The notes beneath the pieces were generated by a model, which did no database searches, was not told the origin of the DNA, and saw only the letters and a list, made by a program, of their open reading frames with translations. 64,000 bases of DNA from Prevotella sp. E9-3 (GTDB lineage: Bacteria > Bacteroidota > Bacteroidia > Bacteroidales > Bacteroidaceae), in the NCBI RefSeq assembly GCF_022024015.1, contig NZ_CP091786.1, positions 2,604,001 to 2,668,000 of the forward strand. Reading direction: 5' to 3'. The stretch's first letter is position 1. Every line of letters starts with the position of its first letter. Of the stretch, positions 47,400 through 54,663 are shown piece after piece. A program made the translations under genes and the position numbers.

Positions 47400-47685
47400 A
47401 AGCTACACGTACATTTTTTATTGGTTTCAAAAAAGATGCAGAATCGATATATAGCCCTTTGAGAATAGGCTTAAGGTCTATATATTCTTCCTCGGGCTCA
47501 GTATTATGGCTATATTTTGCTAAGACTACCAAATAACCGTCATCCCAAGTAACGACACTAATATATCGCTCAAGGCTATATGGAGCCTTGAAACGGATAT
47601 GATATCCTCCAAAGCTGAAAGCGGTAAAACCGTCTTTGCTGCTAAGGATTGCTTCATGAGCTTTATCTATAAGCGTTTTCTCCAT
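47392..47685 (-). CDS. small hypothetical protein, first gene of the DUF3990 cassette
   Basis: This 97-residue protein has a beta-rich centre (FSFGGYHIRFKAPYSLERYI) and YLVVLAKYSH. It is not recognised. Its start lies only about 28 bases from the gmd remnant, so the cassette begins exactly where the remnant stops. Confidence 0.65.
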   Translation of the reverse strand: MEKTLIDKAHEAILSSKDGFTAFSFGGYHIRFKAPYSLERYISVVTWDDGYLVVLAKYSHNTEPEEEYIDLKPILKGLYIDSASFLKPIKNVRVAYA

Positions 47686-47712
47686 ATATTAATATCGTTA
47701 TTGAGTGATACC

Positions 47713-47771
47713 CAGCGAGGTTGGTGCGTACTTTTGCAGCGGCATCTTCAGCAGCTACCTTGACAATATCG
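47713..47771 (-). pseudogene. 3' remnant of a third gmd gene
   Basis: About 59 bases repeat the end of gmd copy 2 (47818-47876) with roughly one fifth mismatches. Read on the minus strand it gives [20 protein letters not shown], clearly the Gmd C-terminus. It lies 18 bases after the stop of gmd copy 2. Confidence 0.75.
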
Positions 47772-47789
47772 TGCTGAAGATGGAAGATG

Positions 47790-48950
47790 TTACTTCACAA
47801 TTCCTTTTTCAAGATACTCGGCGAGGTTGGTGCGGACTTTGGCGGCAGCGCCTTCGGCAGCTACCTTGGCGATATCGGATTCGACCATAATCTTAACCAA
47901 TTCCTCAAAAGAGGTCTTTGAGGGGTTCCAACTTAACTTGGCCTTGGCCTTGGTGGGGTCACCCCAGAGGTTGACAACATCCGTGGGACGATAGAAGTCG
48001 GGGGAAACGCGAACAACGATGTCACCAATTGACAATTGACAATTCTTGGACGAGCCAAGCGGCGAAGCCGAGCGGACAGTTGACAATTTTTCATTAATGC
48101 TCTTGACTACGCCTACTTCGTTAAGACCTTCGCCTTTGAATTCGAGTTCAATGCCGGCATGTTTAAATGCCAAATCAGTAAATTCTCGGACAGAGTGCTG
48201 AACACCAGTGGCAATCACAAAGTCTTCGGGCTGTTCCTGCTGAAGAATGAGCCACATGCACTCTACGTAATCTTTAGCATAACCCCAGTCACGAAGGGAA
48301 TCCATATTGCCAAGGTAAAGGCAGTCCTGAAGGCCCTGACTGATACGGGCGGCGGCAAGTGTTATCTTACGAGTTACGAAGGTCTCACCTCGGCGCTCTG
48401 ACTCATGATTGAAAAGAATACCTGAGCAAGCATACATATTGTAGGCCTCACGATATTCCTTCACAATCCAGAAGCCATACTGTTTAGCAACAGCGTATGG
48501 CGAATACGGATGGAAAGGAGTGTTTTCGTTCTGAGGAACTTCCTCAACTTTACCATACAACTCTGAGGTAGATGCCTGATAAATACGGCAAGTATCTGTC
48601 ATACCCAACTGGCGCACTGCCTCAAGGATACGGAGCACACCTACGGCATCAACGTCGGCTGTAAACTCTGGTGAGTCGAAGCTGACCTGAACGTGGCTCT
48701 GTGCAGCCAGGTTGTATATCTCGTCGGGGCGCACTTTGCCAATAACACCGAGTACGCTCATTGAGTCGCCCAGATCGGCATAGTGTAGGTGGAAATGAGG
48801 GGTACCTTCTAGATGAGCGATGCGCTCACGGAAATCAACTGAGGAACGACGAATCGTTCCATGTACTTCGTAACCCTTTTCAAGTAAGAATTCACTGAGG
48901 TATGAACCATCTTGTCCGGTCACACCTGTTATCAAAGCTACTTTTGCCAT
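47790..48950 (-). CDS. gmd: GDP-mannose 4,6-dehydratase, copy 2
   Basis: This 386-residue enzyme has the same active-site parts as copy 1 (STSELYG, Tyr152 and Lys156 in YAVAK). It is about 19 residues longer. Around residues 284-310 the normal loop is replaced by a sequence that includes [20 protein letters not shown], encoded by the repeat core at 48041-48074 with flanking TTGACAATT units. The fold before and after is kept, so the insert probably sits in a surface loop. It follows a GxxExxY gene and pairs functionally with fcl copy 2. Confidence 0.93.
   Translation of the reverse strand: MAKVALITGVTGQDGSYLSEFLLEKGYEVHGTIRRSSVDFRERIAHLEGTPHFHLHYADLGDSMSVLGVIGKVRPDEIYNLAAQSHVQVSFDSPEFTADVDAVGVLRILEAVRQLGMTDTCRIYQASTSELYGKVEEVPQNENTPFHPYSPYAVAKQYGFWIVKEYREAYNMYACSGILFNHESERRGETFVTRKITLAAARISQGLQDCLYLGNMDSLRDWGYAKDYVECMWLILQQEQPEDFVIATGVQHSVREFTDLAFKHAGIELEFKGEGLNEVGVVKSINEKLSTVRSASPLGSSKNCQLSIGDIVVRVSPDFYRPTDVVNLWGDPTKAKAKLSWNPSKTSFEELVKIMVESDIAKVAAEGAAAKVRTNLAEYLEKGIVK
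48041..48074. repeat. hairpin-core repeat inside gmd copy 2
   Basis: This 34-base core differs from the one in fcl copy 2 (50151-50184) at a single base. It holds a CGGC/GCCG stem with a 3-base loop. Both are read in the same frame, giving RSA(S/L)PLGSSKN. TTGACAATT-type units flank it on both sides. Confidence 0.8.
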
Positions 48951-48976
48951 ATTCTTATTACTAAATTATTTTCTTG

Positions 48977-49022
48977 TTTATTGCGAAAACATCTAAAATC
49001 GCGAAATACGCGAAAATTTATT
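48977..49022. repeat. direct repeat left of GxxExxY gene 1
   Basis: This 46-base block is identical to 49410-49454 except for one extra A. It contains CGCGAAATACGCGAAAA. The GxxExxY stop codon lies inside it. Confidence 0.85.
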
Positions 49023-49401
49023 CCTTCACATTGCTGTTCAGTACCCTTACGGGTTCCATATACAGTTCATTGAAGTTGACCAGCAATCCCAGCTTATAGC
49101 CTGTGATTGTTAGATAATTGCGAACCTGAGCCTTGTGAACGTCTGAAAGTTCGCTCACAGCCTTCAGTTCCACTATTATCTTGTCATAGCATACAAAATC
49201 TGCTATGTATTGTGCGTCCAACTTCTGTTCTCTGTAATATACATCAAATCGCTTTTCGCGTTCGAAAGGGATGTTTCGGTGTTTTAGTTCTATTTCAAGA
49301 GCCTGTTGGTAAACCTTTTCGAGAAGCCCCACACCAAGGCGCTTGTGCACCTCGAATATAGCCCCAACTATCTTGTGCGACTCCTCGCTATAAATAATCA
49401 T
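49018..49401 (-). CDS. GxxExxY protein, copy 1
   Basis: This 127-residue protein belongs to the GxxExxY family (PDDEXK_3-like). The name motif is GVGLLEKVYQQALEIEL near 23-39; an acid pair and Lys follow in YIADFVCYDKIIVELKAV, which fits a PD-(D/E)XK-type core (D..E.K). The biochemical role of the family is not established. The gene is bracketed by near-identical 45-46-base direct repeats and sits between gmd and fcl, suggesting a movable cassette. Confidence 0.85.
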   Translation of the reverse strand: MIIYSEESHKIVGAIFEVHKRLGVGLLEKVYQQALEIELKHRNIPFEREKRFDVYYREQKLDAQYIADFVCYDKIIVELKAVSELSDVHKAQVRNYLTITGYKLGLLVNFNELYMEPVRVLNSNVKE

Positions 49402-49409
49402 TTTACTAT

Positions 49410-49454
49410 TTTATTGCGAAAACATCTAAAATCGCGAATACGCGAAAATTTATT
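49410..49454. repeat. direct repeat right of GxxExxY gene 1
   Basis: This block lies 8 bases upstream of the GxxExxY start codon and is the partner of 48977-49022. Confidence 0.85.
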
Positions 49455-49623
49455 CTTACTGATGACAGACCGCCTGTCTGCATTTAATCACGATTAAAGG
49501 TTATATTTTGTTTGAAGAACTTCTAAGAGCTAGCTCTTTAGATTCTTTCAATTAAAAATAAACTATCATCAGTTAGAATATACCTTATTAATTATTTTTG
49601 CTCTTTTCGTTTTTTCGCATATT

Positions 49624-50931
49624 TTAGCAATCCAAACTTGACTTATACCAATTGAAGAGCTGCTGTACGCCAGCTTCGATTTCGACCTTATGAGACCAGC
49701 CAAGAGAGTGTAGCTTTGATACGTCAATGAGCTTACGCATGGTACCATCGGGCTTGCTGGCATCAAACTCAACTGTTCCTTCAAAGCCTACAGCCTTGAC
49801 AACGAGCTCAGAGAGCTGACGAATGGTGAGTTCTTTGCCTGTACCGACATTAATATGGCAGTTACGGATTTCACCCAATGAAGGGATAGCACCACCACGA
49901 CCGGCACTGTGGTTACGGTCAACGGCGCCATCGGTGCTGGCACCGAAGTGCACACTTGAATATTTCTCTATGCCAATGACATCCTTGAAGTCCACATTTA
50001 AAAGCACATGTACTGAAGCGTCAGCAATGTCCTCAGACCACAGGAATTCGCGGAGAGGTGTGCCTGTACCCCACAAAACGACTCGGTTATCGTAGATGCC
50101 GTACTTGGCGAGAACATCAAGAACCTTCTTTCTATTATCAAGAATTTGAGAATTCTTGGACGAGCCAAGCGGCAAAGCCGAGCGTGAGAATTCTTTTTTA
50201 GACGAACACGAATTGCTCGAATCACACAAATTTATTTCATTCGTGTCATTAGTGAGATTTGTGTTCGTTAATCCTTCACCAGTGACGCCTTCTACGGGGC
50301 GCTTATTGAGGTCAATGGCTATCTTGTCCCAGTCTCCATCATGAATCAGCTTGGCCAGATACACCTTGCGCATCATGGCTGGCATGACATGACTGTTCTC
50401 CAGATGGAAGTTGTCGTTCGGGCCATACAGGTTGGTGGGCATTACGGCGATATAGTTCGTACCATACTGGAGATTATAGCTCTCGCACATCTTCAAGCCC
50501 GCAATCTTGGCAATGGCATACTCCTCATTGGTGTACTCCAAAGGCGAGGTGAGCAGGCAATCCTCCTTCATGGGTTGTGGTGCATTCTTGGGGTAGATAC
50601 AGGTACTGCCCAAGAAGAGGAGTTTCTTCACGCCGTGGGCGTATGCCTCGCTAATTACGTTGCACTGAATCTTCATGTTCATCATAATGAAGTCAGCGCG
50701 ATACAGCGAGTTGGCCATGATGCCACCCACAAAGGCAGCTGCCAATACCACAGCATCAGGCTGTTCCTCGTCGAAGAACTTCTTCACGGCCACCTGGTCG
50801 GTCAGGTCCAACTCCTTGTGGCTACGACCAACAAGATTGGTGTAACCACGCTGAAGCAGGTTGTTCCAAATAGCAGAACCCACAAGGCCGTTGTGGCCTG
50901 CTACATATATTTTACTTTGTTTACTTAACAT
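49624..50931 (-). CDS. fcl: GDP-L-fucose synthase, copy 2
   Basis: This 435-residue protein is nearly the same as copy 1 over the first 205 residues and the last 145, with Tyr138 and Lys142 kept. Between about 217 and 267 it has a long Ser/Asn/Thr-rich insert (GLTNTNLTNDTNEINLCDSS, then SALPLGSSKNSQ) encoded by intergenic-type repeats (50135-50270). The frame is unbroken. The insert lies in the region that is already longer in copy 1. It is 434 bases before gmd copy 2, separated by GxxExxY gene 1. Confidence 0.92.
   Translation of the reverse strand: MLSKQSKIYVAGHNGLVGSAIWNNLLQRGYTNLVGRSHKELDLTDQVAVKKFFDEEQPDAVVLAAAFVGGIMANSLYRADFIMMNMKIQCNVISEAYAHGVKKLLFLGSTCIYPKNAPQPMKEDCLLTSPLEYTNEEYAIAKIAGLKMCESYNLQYGTNYIAVMPTNLYGPNDNFHLENSHVMPAMMRKVYLAKLIHDGDWDKIAIDLNKRPVEGVTGEGLTNTNLTNDTNEINLCDSSNSCSSKKEFSRSALPLGSSKNSQILDNRKKVLDVLAKYGIYDNRVVLWGTGTPLREFLWSEDIADASVHVLLNVDFKDVIGIEKYSSVHFGASTDGAVDRNHSAGRGGAIPSLGEIRNCHINVGTGKELTIRQLSELVVKAVGFEGTVEFDASKPDGTMRKLIDVSKLHSLGWSHKVEIEAGVQQLFNWYKSSLDC
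50135..50270. repeat. composite repeat insert within fcl copy 2
   Basis: Going along the plus strand: a GAATTTGAGAATT unit, the 34-base hairpin core (50151-50184), TGAGAATTC, then GAACACGAATTGCTCGAATC (50204-50223) and an inverted version ending GATTTGTGTTCG (50239-50267). The last two can pair as a long imperfect hairpin. All of it is translated. Confidence 0.75.
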
Positions 50932-50961
50932 TATTCTTTTGTTTTGAACACGAATTACTCG
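50931..50961. repeat. direct repeat left of GxxExxY gene 2
   Basis: This 31-base block matches 51348-51378 at 28 positions. It overlaps the start of fcl copy 2 by one base and ends with GAACACGAATTACTCG. Confidence 0.75.
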
Positions 50962-50972
50962 AATCTCACGAA

Positions 50973-51344
50973 TTATAAAACAATTCTGTCTTTTTCCAAG
51001 CCATCCGAACAGCCAAAGTTCAGAAGGATGCCGAGTCTAAAACCTGTGGCATGAAGATAGTTATACACTTGAGCGTGGTGTGCGTCATCTAACGCTGACA
51101 CCGCCTTGAGTTCAACAATAATCTTATCATAGCAAACAAAGTCTGCTCTGTAAGATTGTGTTAGCTCAATGCCATCGTAAAAAATTTTTATATTTTTTTC
51201 GCGCTCATAGGGTATACCTCTTTTCTTAAACTCAATCTCTAAACACTCTTGGTATACTGCTTCCAAAAATCCATGACCTAGCTTGTTGTAAACTTCAAAA
51301 GCTGCTCCTACTATGTCATAGCTCTCCTGTTTATAGTAGATCAT
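50973..51344 (-). CDS. GxxExxY protein, copy 2
   Basis: This 123-residue protein has the same layout as copy 1 (LGHGFLEAVYQECLEIEF; YRADFVCYDKIIVELKAVSA), but the two are clearly diverged, so they are not a fresh duplicate. It is bracketed by direct repeats of a different sequence from those around copy 1. It sits between the antiterminator gene and fcl copy 2. Confidence 0.85.
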   Translation of the reverse strand: MIYYKQESYDIVGAAFEVYNKLGHGFLEAVYQECLEIEFKKRGIPYEREKNIKIFYDGIELTQSYRADFVCYDKIIVELKAVSALDDAHHAQVYNYLHATGFRLGILLNFGCSDGLEKDRIVL

Positions 51345-51347
51345 GAT

Positions 51348-51378
51348 TTATTCTTTTCTTTTGAACACGAATTGCTTG
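51348..51378. repeat. direct repeat right of GxxExxY gene 2
   Basis: This is the partner of 50931-50961, starting 3 bases upstream of the GxxExxY start codon. Confidence 0.75.
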
Positions 51379-51411
51379 TGCTCAGCTCTGCCGCTTTGCT
51401 TGCAAAGAATT
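51374..51411. repeat. intergenic copy of the hairpin core, inverted
   Basis: The plus strand reads TGCTCAGCTCTGCCGCTTTG followed by CTTGCAAAGAATT, which aligns with the reverse complement of the cores in gmd-2 and fcl-2. Here it lies between genes. Confidence 0.6.
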
Positions 51412-51424
51412 TCACGAATACTTT

Positions 51425-51518
51425 AATGTAGATGTCAGTTCTGCTAGAACTGCTTTACTATATAACAAAGGTGGATACTTCATAAAGCATCTCGAAAACT
51501 CGTTTTCAGGAGTGCTTC
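51425..51518 (-). promoter_or_regulatory. two hairpins just downstream of the antiterminator gene
   Basis: CAGTTCT-GCT-AGAACTG (about 51436-51452) is a perfect 7-bp hairpin. A longer one at 51484-51517 combines AAGCA/TGCTT with GAAAAC/GTTTTC. Neither has a strong U-run. They lie where RNA polymerase would pass right after transcribing the NusG-like gene, so they could be pause or antitermination sites; this is inference. Confidence 0.35.
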
Positions 51519-51606
51519 TTGAAAATATCAACTAATCACCTACATTATTATATTATTCGTGTTATTTGTGAGATTCGTGTTCGTTTAACTACTTATATTC
51601 TTTTGA

Positions 51607-52818
51607 TTACAAATTCTTGGTGGTATCAACAGGTTTCTTCGCTTTTATCTTTTTTGCGATGGACAAGAAACGGCGAATAGACAGTGGACAGTCGGGATGA
51701 CTCTGGCAATAGGCCTTTGCCTTTTGGCGAAGGGTGCAATCGTGAGTGGCAATGAAAAGGGCTATCTGGAGATAACAGATAAGTGAAGAGTGAAGAGTGA
51801 AGAGTGAAGAATTTCTTGCCGTGCAAGCGTCCAAAGGCCGAGCGGCTACCGCAGCGGATTCTTCGCTATCATTCTCAAGGGTTTCGAGGATCTGAGTGAC
51901 TCCTTTGGTGCGGCGAGCAATCTCTTCTTTATCATTCATCAGATAAGAGCAGATAAGCATCAAGGCACTGAACTTCGCTGCCTCGACAGGGTCTTCAAAC
52001 TGGATATTGGCATAACGATACAGGAAAGAGAGTTTCTTCTGATCGGCCTTATTCTGTTCGATGGTGCCATGCTCACCGTGACGGTGGCAGAGGAGTTCAA
52101 TCAGTTCGTTCTCGAAATTGGACAGCACCGGGTCCACCAACATCCGTTCAGCCTCCTTGTTGCGCAAGCGCACATCGACTATCTCAATACCCGGAACAGC
52201 AATCTTCATCAGATTGCCAAACATATCGAAAGCCACAGTGAGGGAGATATGTCCCTGACGCTCACGGATCTCGGTAATCACACCTTCAGAGCCTACCATC
52301 GGGCCACCGATAACTACGACCTTGTCGCCTTCGCGCACTTCATCGCCCACAGGAACGCCCTCGCACACTTGAAAGTCCATCTGTCGGATGGCGTTGCGGA
52401 AGGTATTCATCTGCTGCTGAGACACCTGTATGCGGCATCCCCGCTCATTGAGCAATGCCCGAATAGGCACTTTCAGTCCTCGATTCCACGAACGTTTCAA
52501 CAGTTCATCAACCATTGACTCGTCGCCATAGACGAATATAAAGCTGTGCAGGTCGCTGCGCAGCGCATTGCCGTCAAACTTTGGCTGATACTTCCCATCA
52601 CGTTCGGTGATAGACTCAGCCTGAGCCATAGAGGGCCGGAACTGTATCTCGCAAAATGGGATGAAATATTCGAAATCGGGTAGTGGATGCGCACGCTCCT
52701 CGACTGTGAGCGATACTTGCTTCTTCTTGGAGAAGATATCATCGATCATGGTTGGGTTTGGATGGCGAAGGATGTGCCAACGCTTCTCTATATTTATCAT
52801 CAGGTCAGAACGATTCAT
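51607..52818 (-). CDS. NusG/UpxY-like antiterminator with long C-terminal extension
   Basis: This 403-residue protein heads the polysaccharide locus. The first 150 residues resemble a NusG N-terminal domain (RWHILRHPNP, later SFIFVYG). Residues 161-213 form a KOW domain (VREGDKVVVIGGPMVGSEGV). UpxY proteins end soon after this; here about 190 extra helical residues follow. Residues 322-348 (ARPLDACTARNSSLFTLHSS) are encoded by a hairpin-core repeat plus GTGAAGA units. By analogy with UpxY it would load on RNA polymerase and prevent termination in the locus. No UpxZ-like gene follows. A leader of roughly 200 bases precedes it. Confidence 0.8.
   Translation of the reverse strand: MNRSDLMINIEKRWHILRHPNPTMIDDIFSKKKQVSLTVEERAHPLPDFEYFIPFCEIQFRPSMAQAESITERDGKYQPKFDGNALRSDLHSFIFVYGDESMVDELLKRSWNRGLKVPIRALLNERGCRIQVSQQQMNTFRNAIRQMDFQVCEGVPVGDEVREGDKVVVIGGPMVGSEGVITEIRERQGHISLTVAFDMFGNLMKIAVPGIEIVDVRLRNKEAERMLVDPVLSNFENELIELLCHRHGEHGTIEQNKADQKKLSFLYRYANIQFEDPVEAAKFSALMLICSYLMNDKEEIARRTKGVTQILETLENDSEESAAVAARPLDACTARNSSLFTLHSSLICYLQIALFIATHDCTLRQKAKAYCQSHPDCPLSIRRFLSIAKKIKAKKPVDTTKNL
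51780..51845. repeat. phrase repeat and hairpin-type core in the antiterminator gene
   Basis: Four GTGAAGA units (51783-51810) are followed by a diverged hairpin core (51810-51845, GTGCAAGCG then CCAAAGGCCGAGCGG). The gene reads through all of it in frame. Confidence 0.65.
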
Positions 52819-53014
52819 TTATGCACACTATTATTTTTCCCCTACAGTTGTGACTGTTAGGAGTTTATTTGATTTGTTTGGATGCAACTTAATGCATCCT
52901 TTTTCCCATTGGTCCATCTATCCATTGCGTTTTCCCTTGTAAACCCTATTTGCACAGGGCCTTCAGAACGGCGGAAGATATTCCTGTTTTTTGTTCATGC
53001 TTAAAAAGCCTAAA
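52819..53014 (-). promoter_or_regulatory. long structured leader of the polysaccharide locus
   Basis: Between the putative promoter and the antiterminator gene lie about 195 untranslated bases with several hairpins. The clearest are GGATGCA/TGCATCC at about 52882-52901 and ACAGT/ACTGT close to the start codon. A long leader fits control by an antiterminator acting near its own gene. No known riboswitch consensus was recognised. Confidence 0.45.
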
Positions 53015-53020
53015 CGTGTG

Positions 53021-53028
53021 CAAAGATA
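53021..53028 (-). promoter_or_regulatory. -7 element of the probable locus promoter
   Basis: The minus strand reads TATCTTTG, matching TAnnTTTG. The -33 position has no clear TTG. It lies right after the hsp20 terminator, the expected place for the start of the locus. Confidence 0.5.
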
Positions 53029-53082
53029 CAATTTATTTTTGATAATAGATGTTTATTTATTATAAAAAAGCTACTAACTCAC

Positions 53083-53125
53083 AAAAAAAAGCAGATTCCT
53101 CGTCATTTTAGACAAAGAATCTGCT
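53083..53125 (-). terminator. intrinsic terminator of hsp20
   Basis: AGCAGATTC and GAATCTGCT form a perfect 9-bp stem. On the minus strand a run of eight T follows. It lies 40 bases after the hsp20 stop. Confidence 0.85.
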
Positions 53126-53164
53126 ATTAGCGTGCTTAGATGCTATACGGAAGGAAACGAATGA

Positions 53165-53593
53165 CTATCCGATTTCAATCTGACGGCTTACCTTTACCTT
53201 CTCTTCGACCACCTTTGGCAATTCAACGGTCAGCACGCCGTTTTCCACCTTGGCCGAAATAGTATCTTTCTTCACATCGTCGGGCAGAATAAGCGTCTGC
53301 TCATACTTAGTATAGCTGAACTCACGACGCAGGTAGCGCACGCTCTTATCTTCCTCCTTTTTCTCGTTTTTCTGTTCCATTTTGATGATGAGGTTGCCTT
53401 CATCGTTGATATGCACATTGAAGTCGTCCTTCGTCATACCTGGAGCAGCCAGTTCTACGGTATATCCCTTATCGCTCTCCTTCACATTGATAGCCGGAGC
53501 CGTGGCATTAGCACGTGGCATGAAGTCGGTGTCAAAGAAATCATTGAATACACTGGGCAGCCAAGCTGCGTTACGTCTCATCATTGGTGTCAT
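53165..53593 (-). CDS. small heat-shock protein, Hsp20/alpha-crystallin family
   Basis: This 142-residue chaperone binds unfolding proteins in the cytoplasm. The alpha-crystallin domain spans about 37-130 (VKESDKGYTVELAAPGMTKD, then VENGVLTVELPK with the conserved GVL). The N-terminus (MMRRNAAWLPSVFNDFF) is typical of Bacteroidetes members. A strong AGGAGG site precedes the ATG. It is a single-gene unit with its own terminator. Confidence 0.94.
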   Translation of the reverse strand: MTPMMRRNAAWLPSVFNDFFDTDFMPRANATAPAINVKESDKGYTVELAAPGMTKDDFNVHINDEGNLIIKMEQKNEKKEEDKSVRYLRREFSYTKYEQTLILPDDVKKDTISAKVENGVLTVELPKVVEEKVKVSRQIEIG

Positions 53594-54362
53594 AATTTTG
53601 TCCTCCTAATGTTTATTTTAGTTGTTGTTAATGTTCGTTTTGCGCATCCTTGATTGGCTGCGCTCACACTACTTGATGCAACATTGGTGCCAGCGCTGAA
53701 TGATAAGACAAAATGACATAAATAACAGACAGAATGACAGAAATCCGATAATCATGGGCATGGTTTCAGGTCACTAGCAAATTCCATTGTTTGCCTTACT
53801 TCGCATTATACAAAAACCTTCAAAACCCTGAACTGTACTGCTTTGCTCTGCGAGCAATCGTTCTAAGATATCGTTCAAGGACTGCGCAAGCCAGCTTGCC
53901 AGTCCTTGCCTGATACCTCAGAACAGCCTGCGGCTTAGCAGTACAGCTCAGAAAAACAGAGAAAAACGAGAGACATTTTTAGATGGCTGAGGTGCATCCA
54001 GCTTTCACAGGAACTGTAAAAAAGACAACAACAAATTACACAATAATCCGTACAAAAAATACGTTTCTACGCAAAAAGCTACATCCCTGACAGCAGAGAC
54101 GTAGTCTCAACCAGACAAAAAGGGTTTTGAAGGTTTTGGTTAATAGTACACAGGGGTCTGCAGGTAACCCAAAATATTATTTATTTCTCAAATCTATCTA
54201 TGTAATTGAAAACAAGAAACGATTTTTGGAAAAGATTTTCTTATTAGATTTTTCGTTCGATTTTAAGGAGTGAAACGACGACCAAAGATTTTGGGGCATT
54301 ACACTTAATTTTTAACGAATAATCTGGTTTCAAAAACTTTGCTACTACTCAGCTGCTGTTTT

Positions 54363-54422
54363 AAATTTTGGCCATTATTTTTTTAATTTTGGCCAAAATT
54401 CAGAAAATAATGGCCAAAATTT
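54363..54422. repeat. nested palindrome built on TTTTGGCCA
   Basis: A perfect 19-base inverted repeat (54363-54381 and 54404-54422) encloses a 22-base loop that itself contains the 16-base palindrome AATTTTGGCCAAAATT (54385-54400). Three TTGGCCA-type sites therefore lie at regular spacing of about 20 bases. Confidence 0.8.
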
Positions 54423-54512
54423 ATTTTAGCTTTCATTCCGTTGACTCTTCAAAAACCAACAATTACCAACTAACGGAACAGCTTTACAATTTCAATCGCT
54501 AAACGGATGAAA

Positions 54513-54572
54513 TAAATTATAGCTAAAATTCAAAAAATTATAGCTATAATCGCGAAAATTATAGCTATAATT
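54513..54572. repeat. palindrome cluster built on TTATAGCTA
   Basis: One partial copy (54517-54525) and two full palindromes, ATTATAGCTATAAT (54537-54550) and AATTATAGCTATAATT (54557-54572), lie about 20 bases apart, mirroring the layout of the TTGGCCA cluster. They lie downstream of mfd. Confidence 0.75.
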
Positions 54573-54663
54573 GTTTTCAATAGCATTGCAACTGCCAGCT
54601 AAGACTTTAAGAACTGAGGTGAAACAGAACGGCTGTTGCGTTACAATGGAGGAGAGTTTTCTA

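Larger units (their letters stand above)
53594..54663. other. 1-kb gene-free stretch with palindrome clusters
   Basis: No convincing gene was found; open frames here are short and overlap mfd or repeats. It holds GC-richer inverted-repeat segments near 53850-53950, and two groups of nested AT-rich palindromes at 54363-54422 and 54513-54572, described separately. The hsp20 promoter must lie at its left end, but no clear TAnnTTTG element was identified. Confidence 0.6.

Noticed and set aside
15168..50931. The two complete gmd/fcl pairs as the ends of a composite transposon
   Set aside because: The copies are in direct orientation but in different gene order and spacing, no transposase is present, and they flank unrelated gene sets. 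Separate acquisition or locus merging is simpler.
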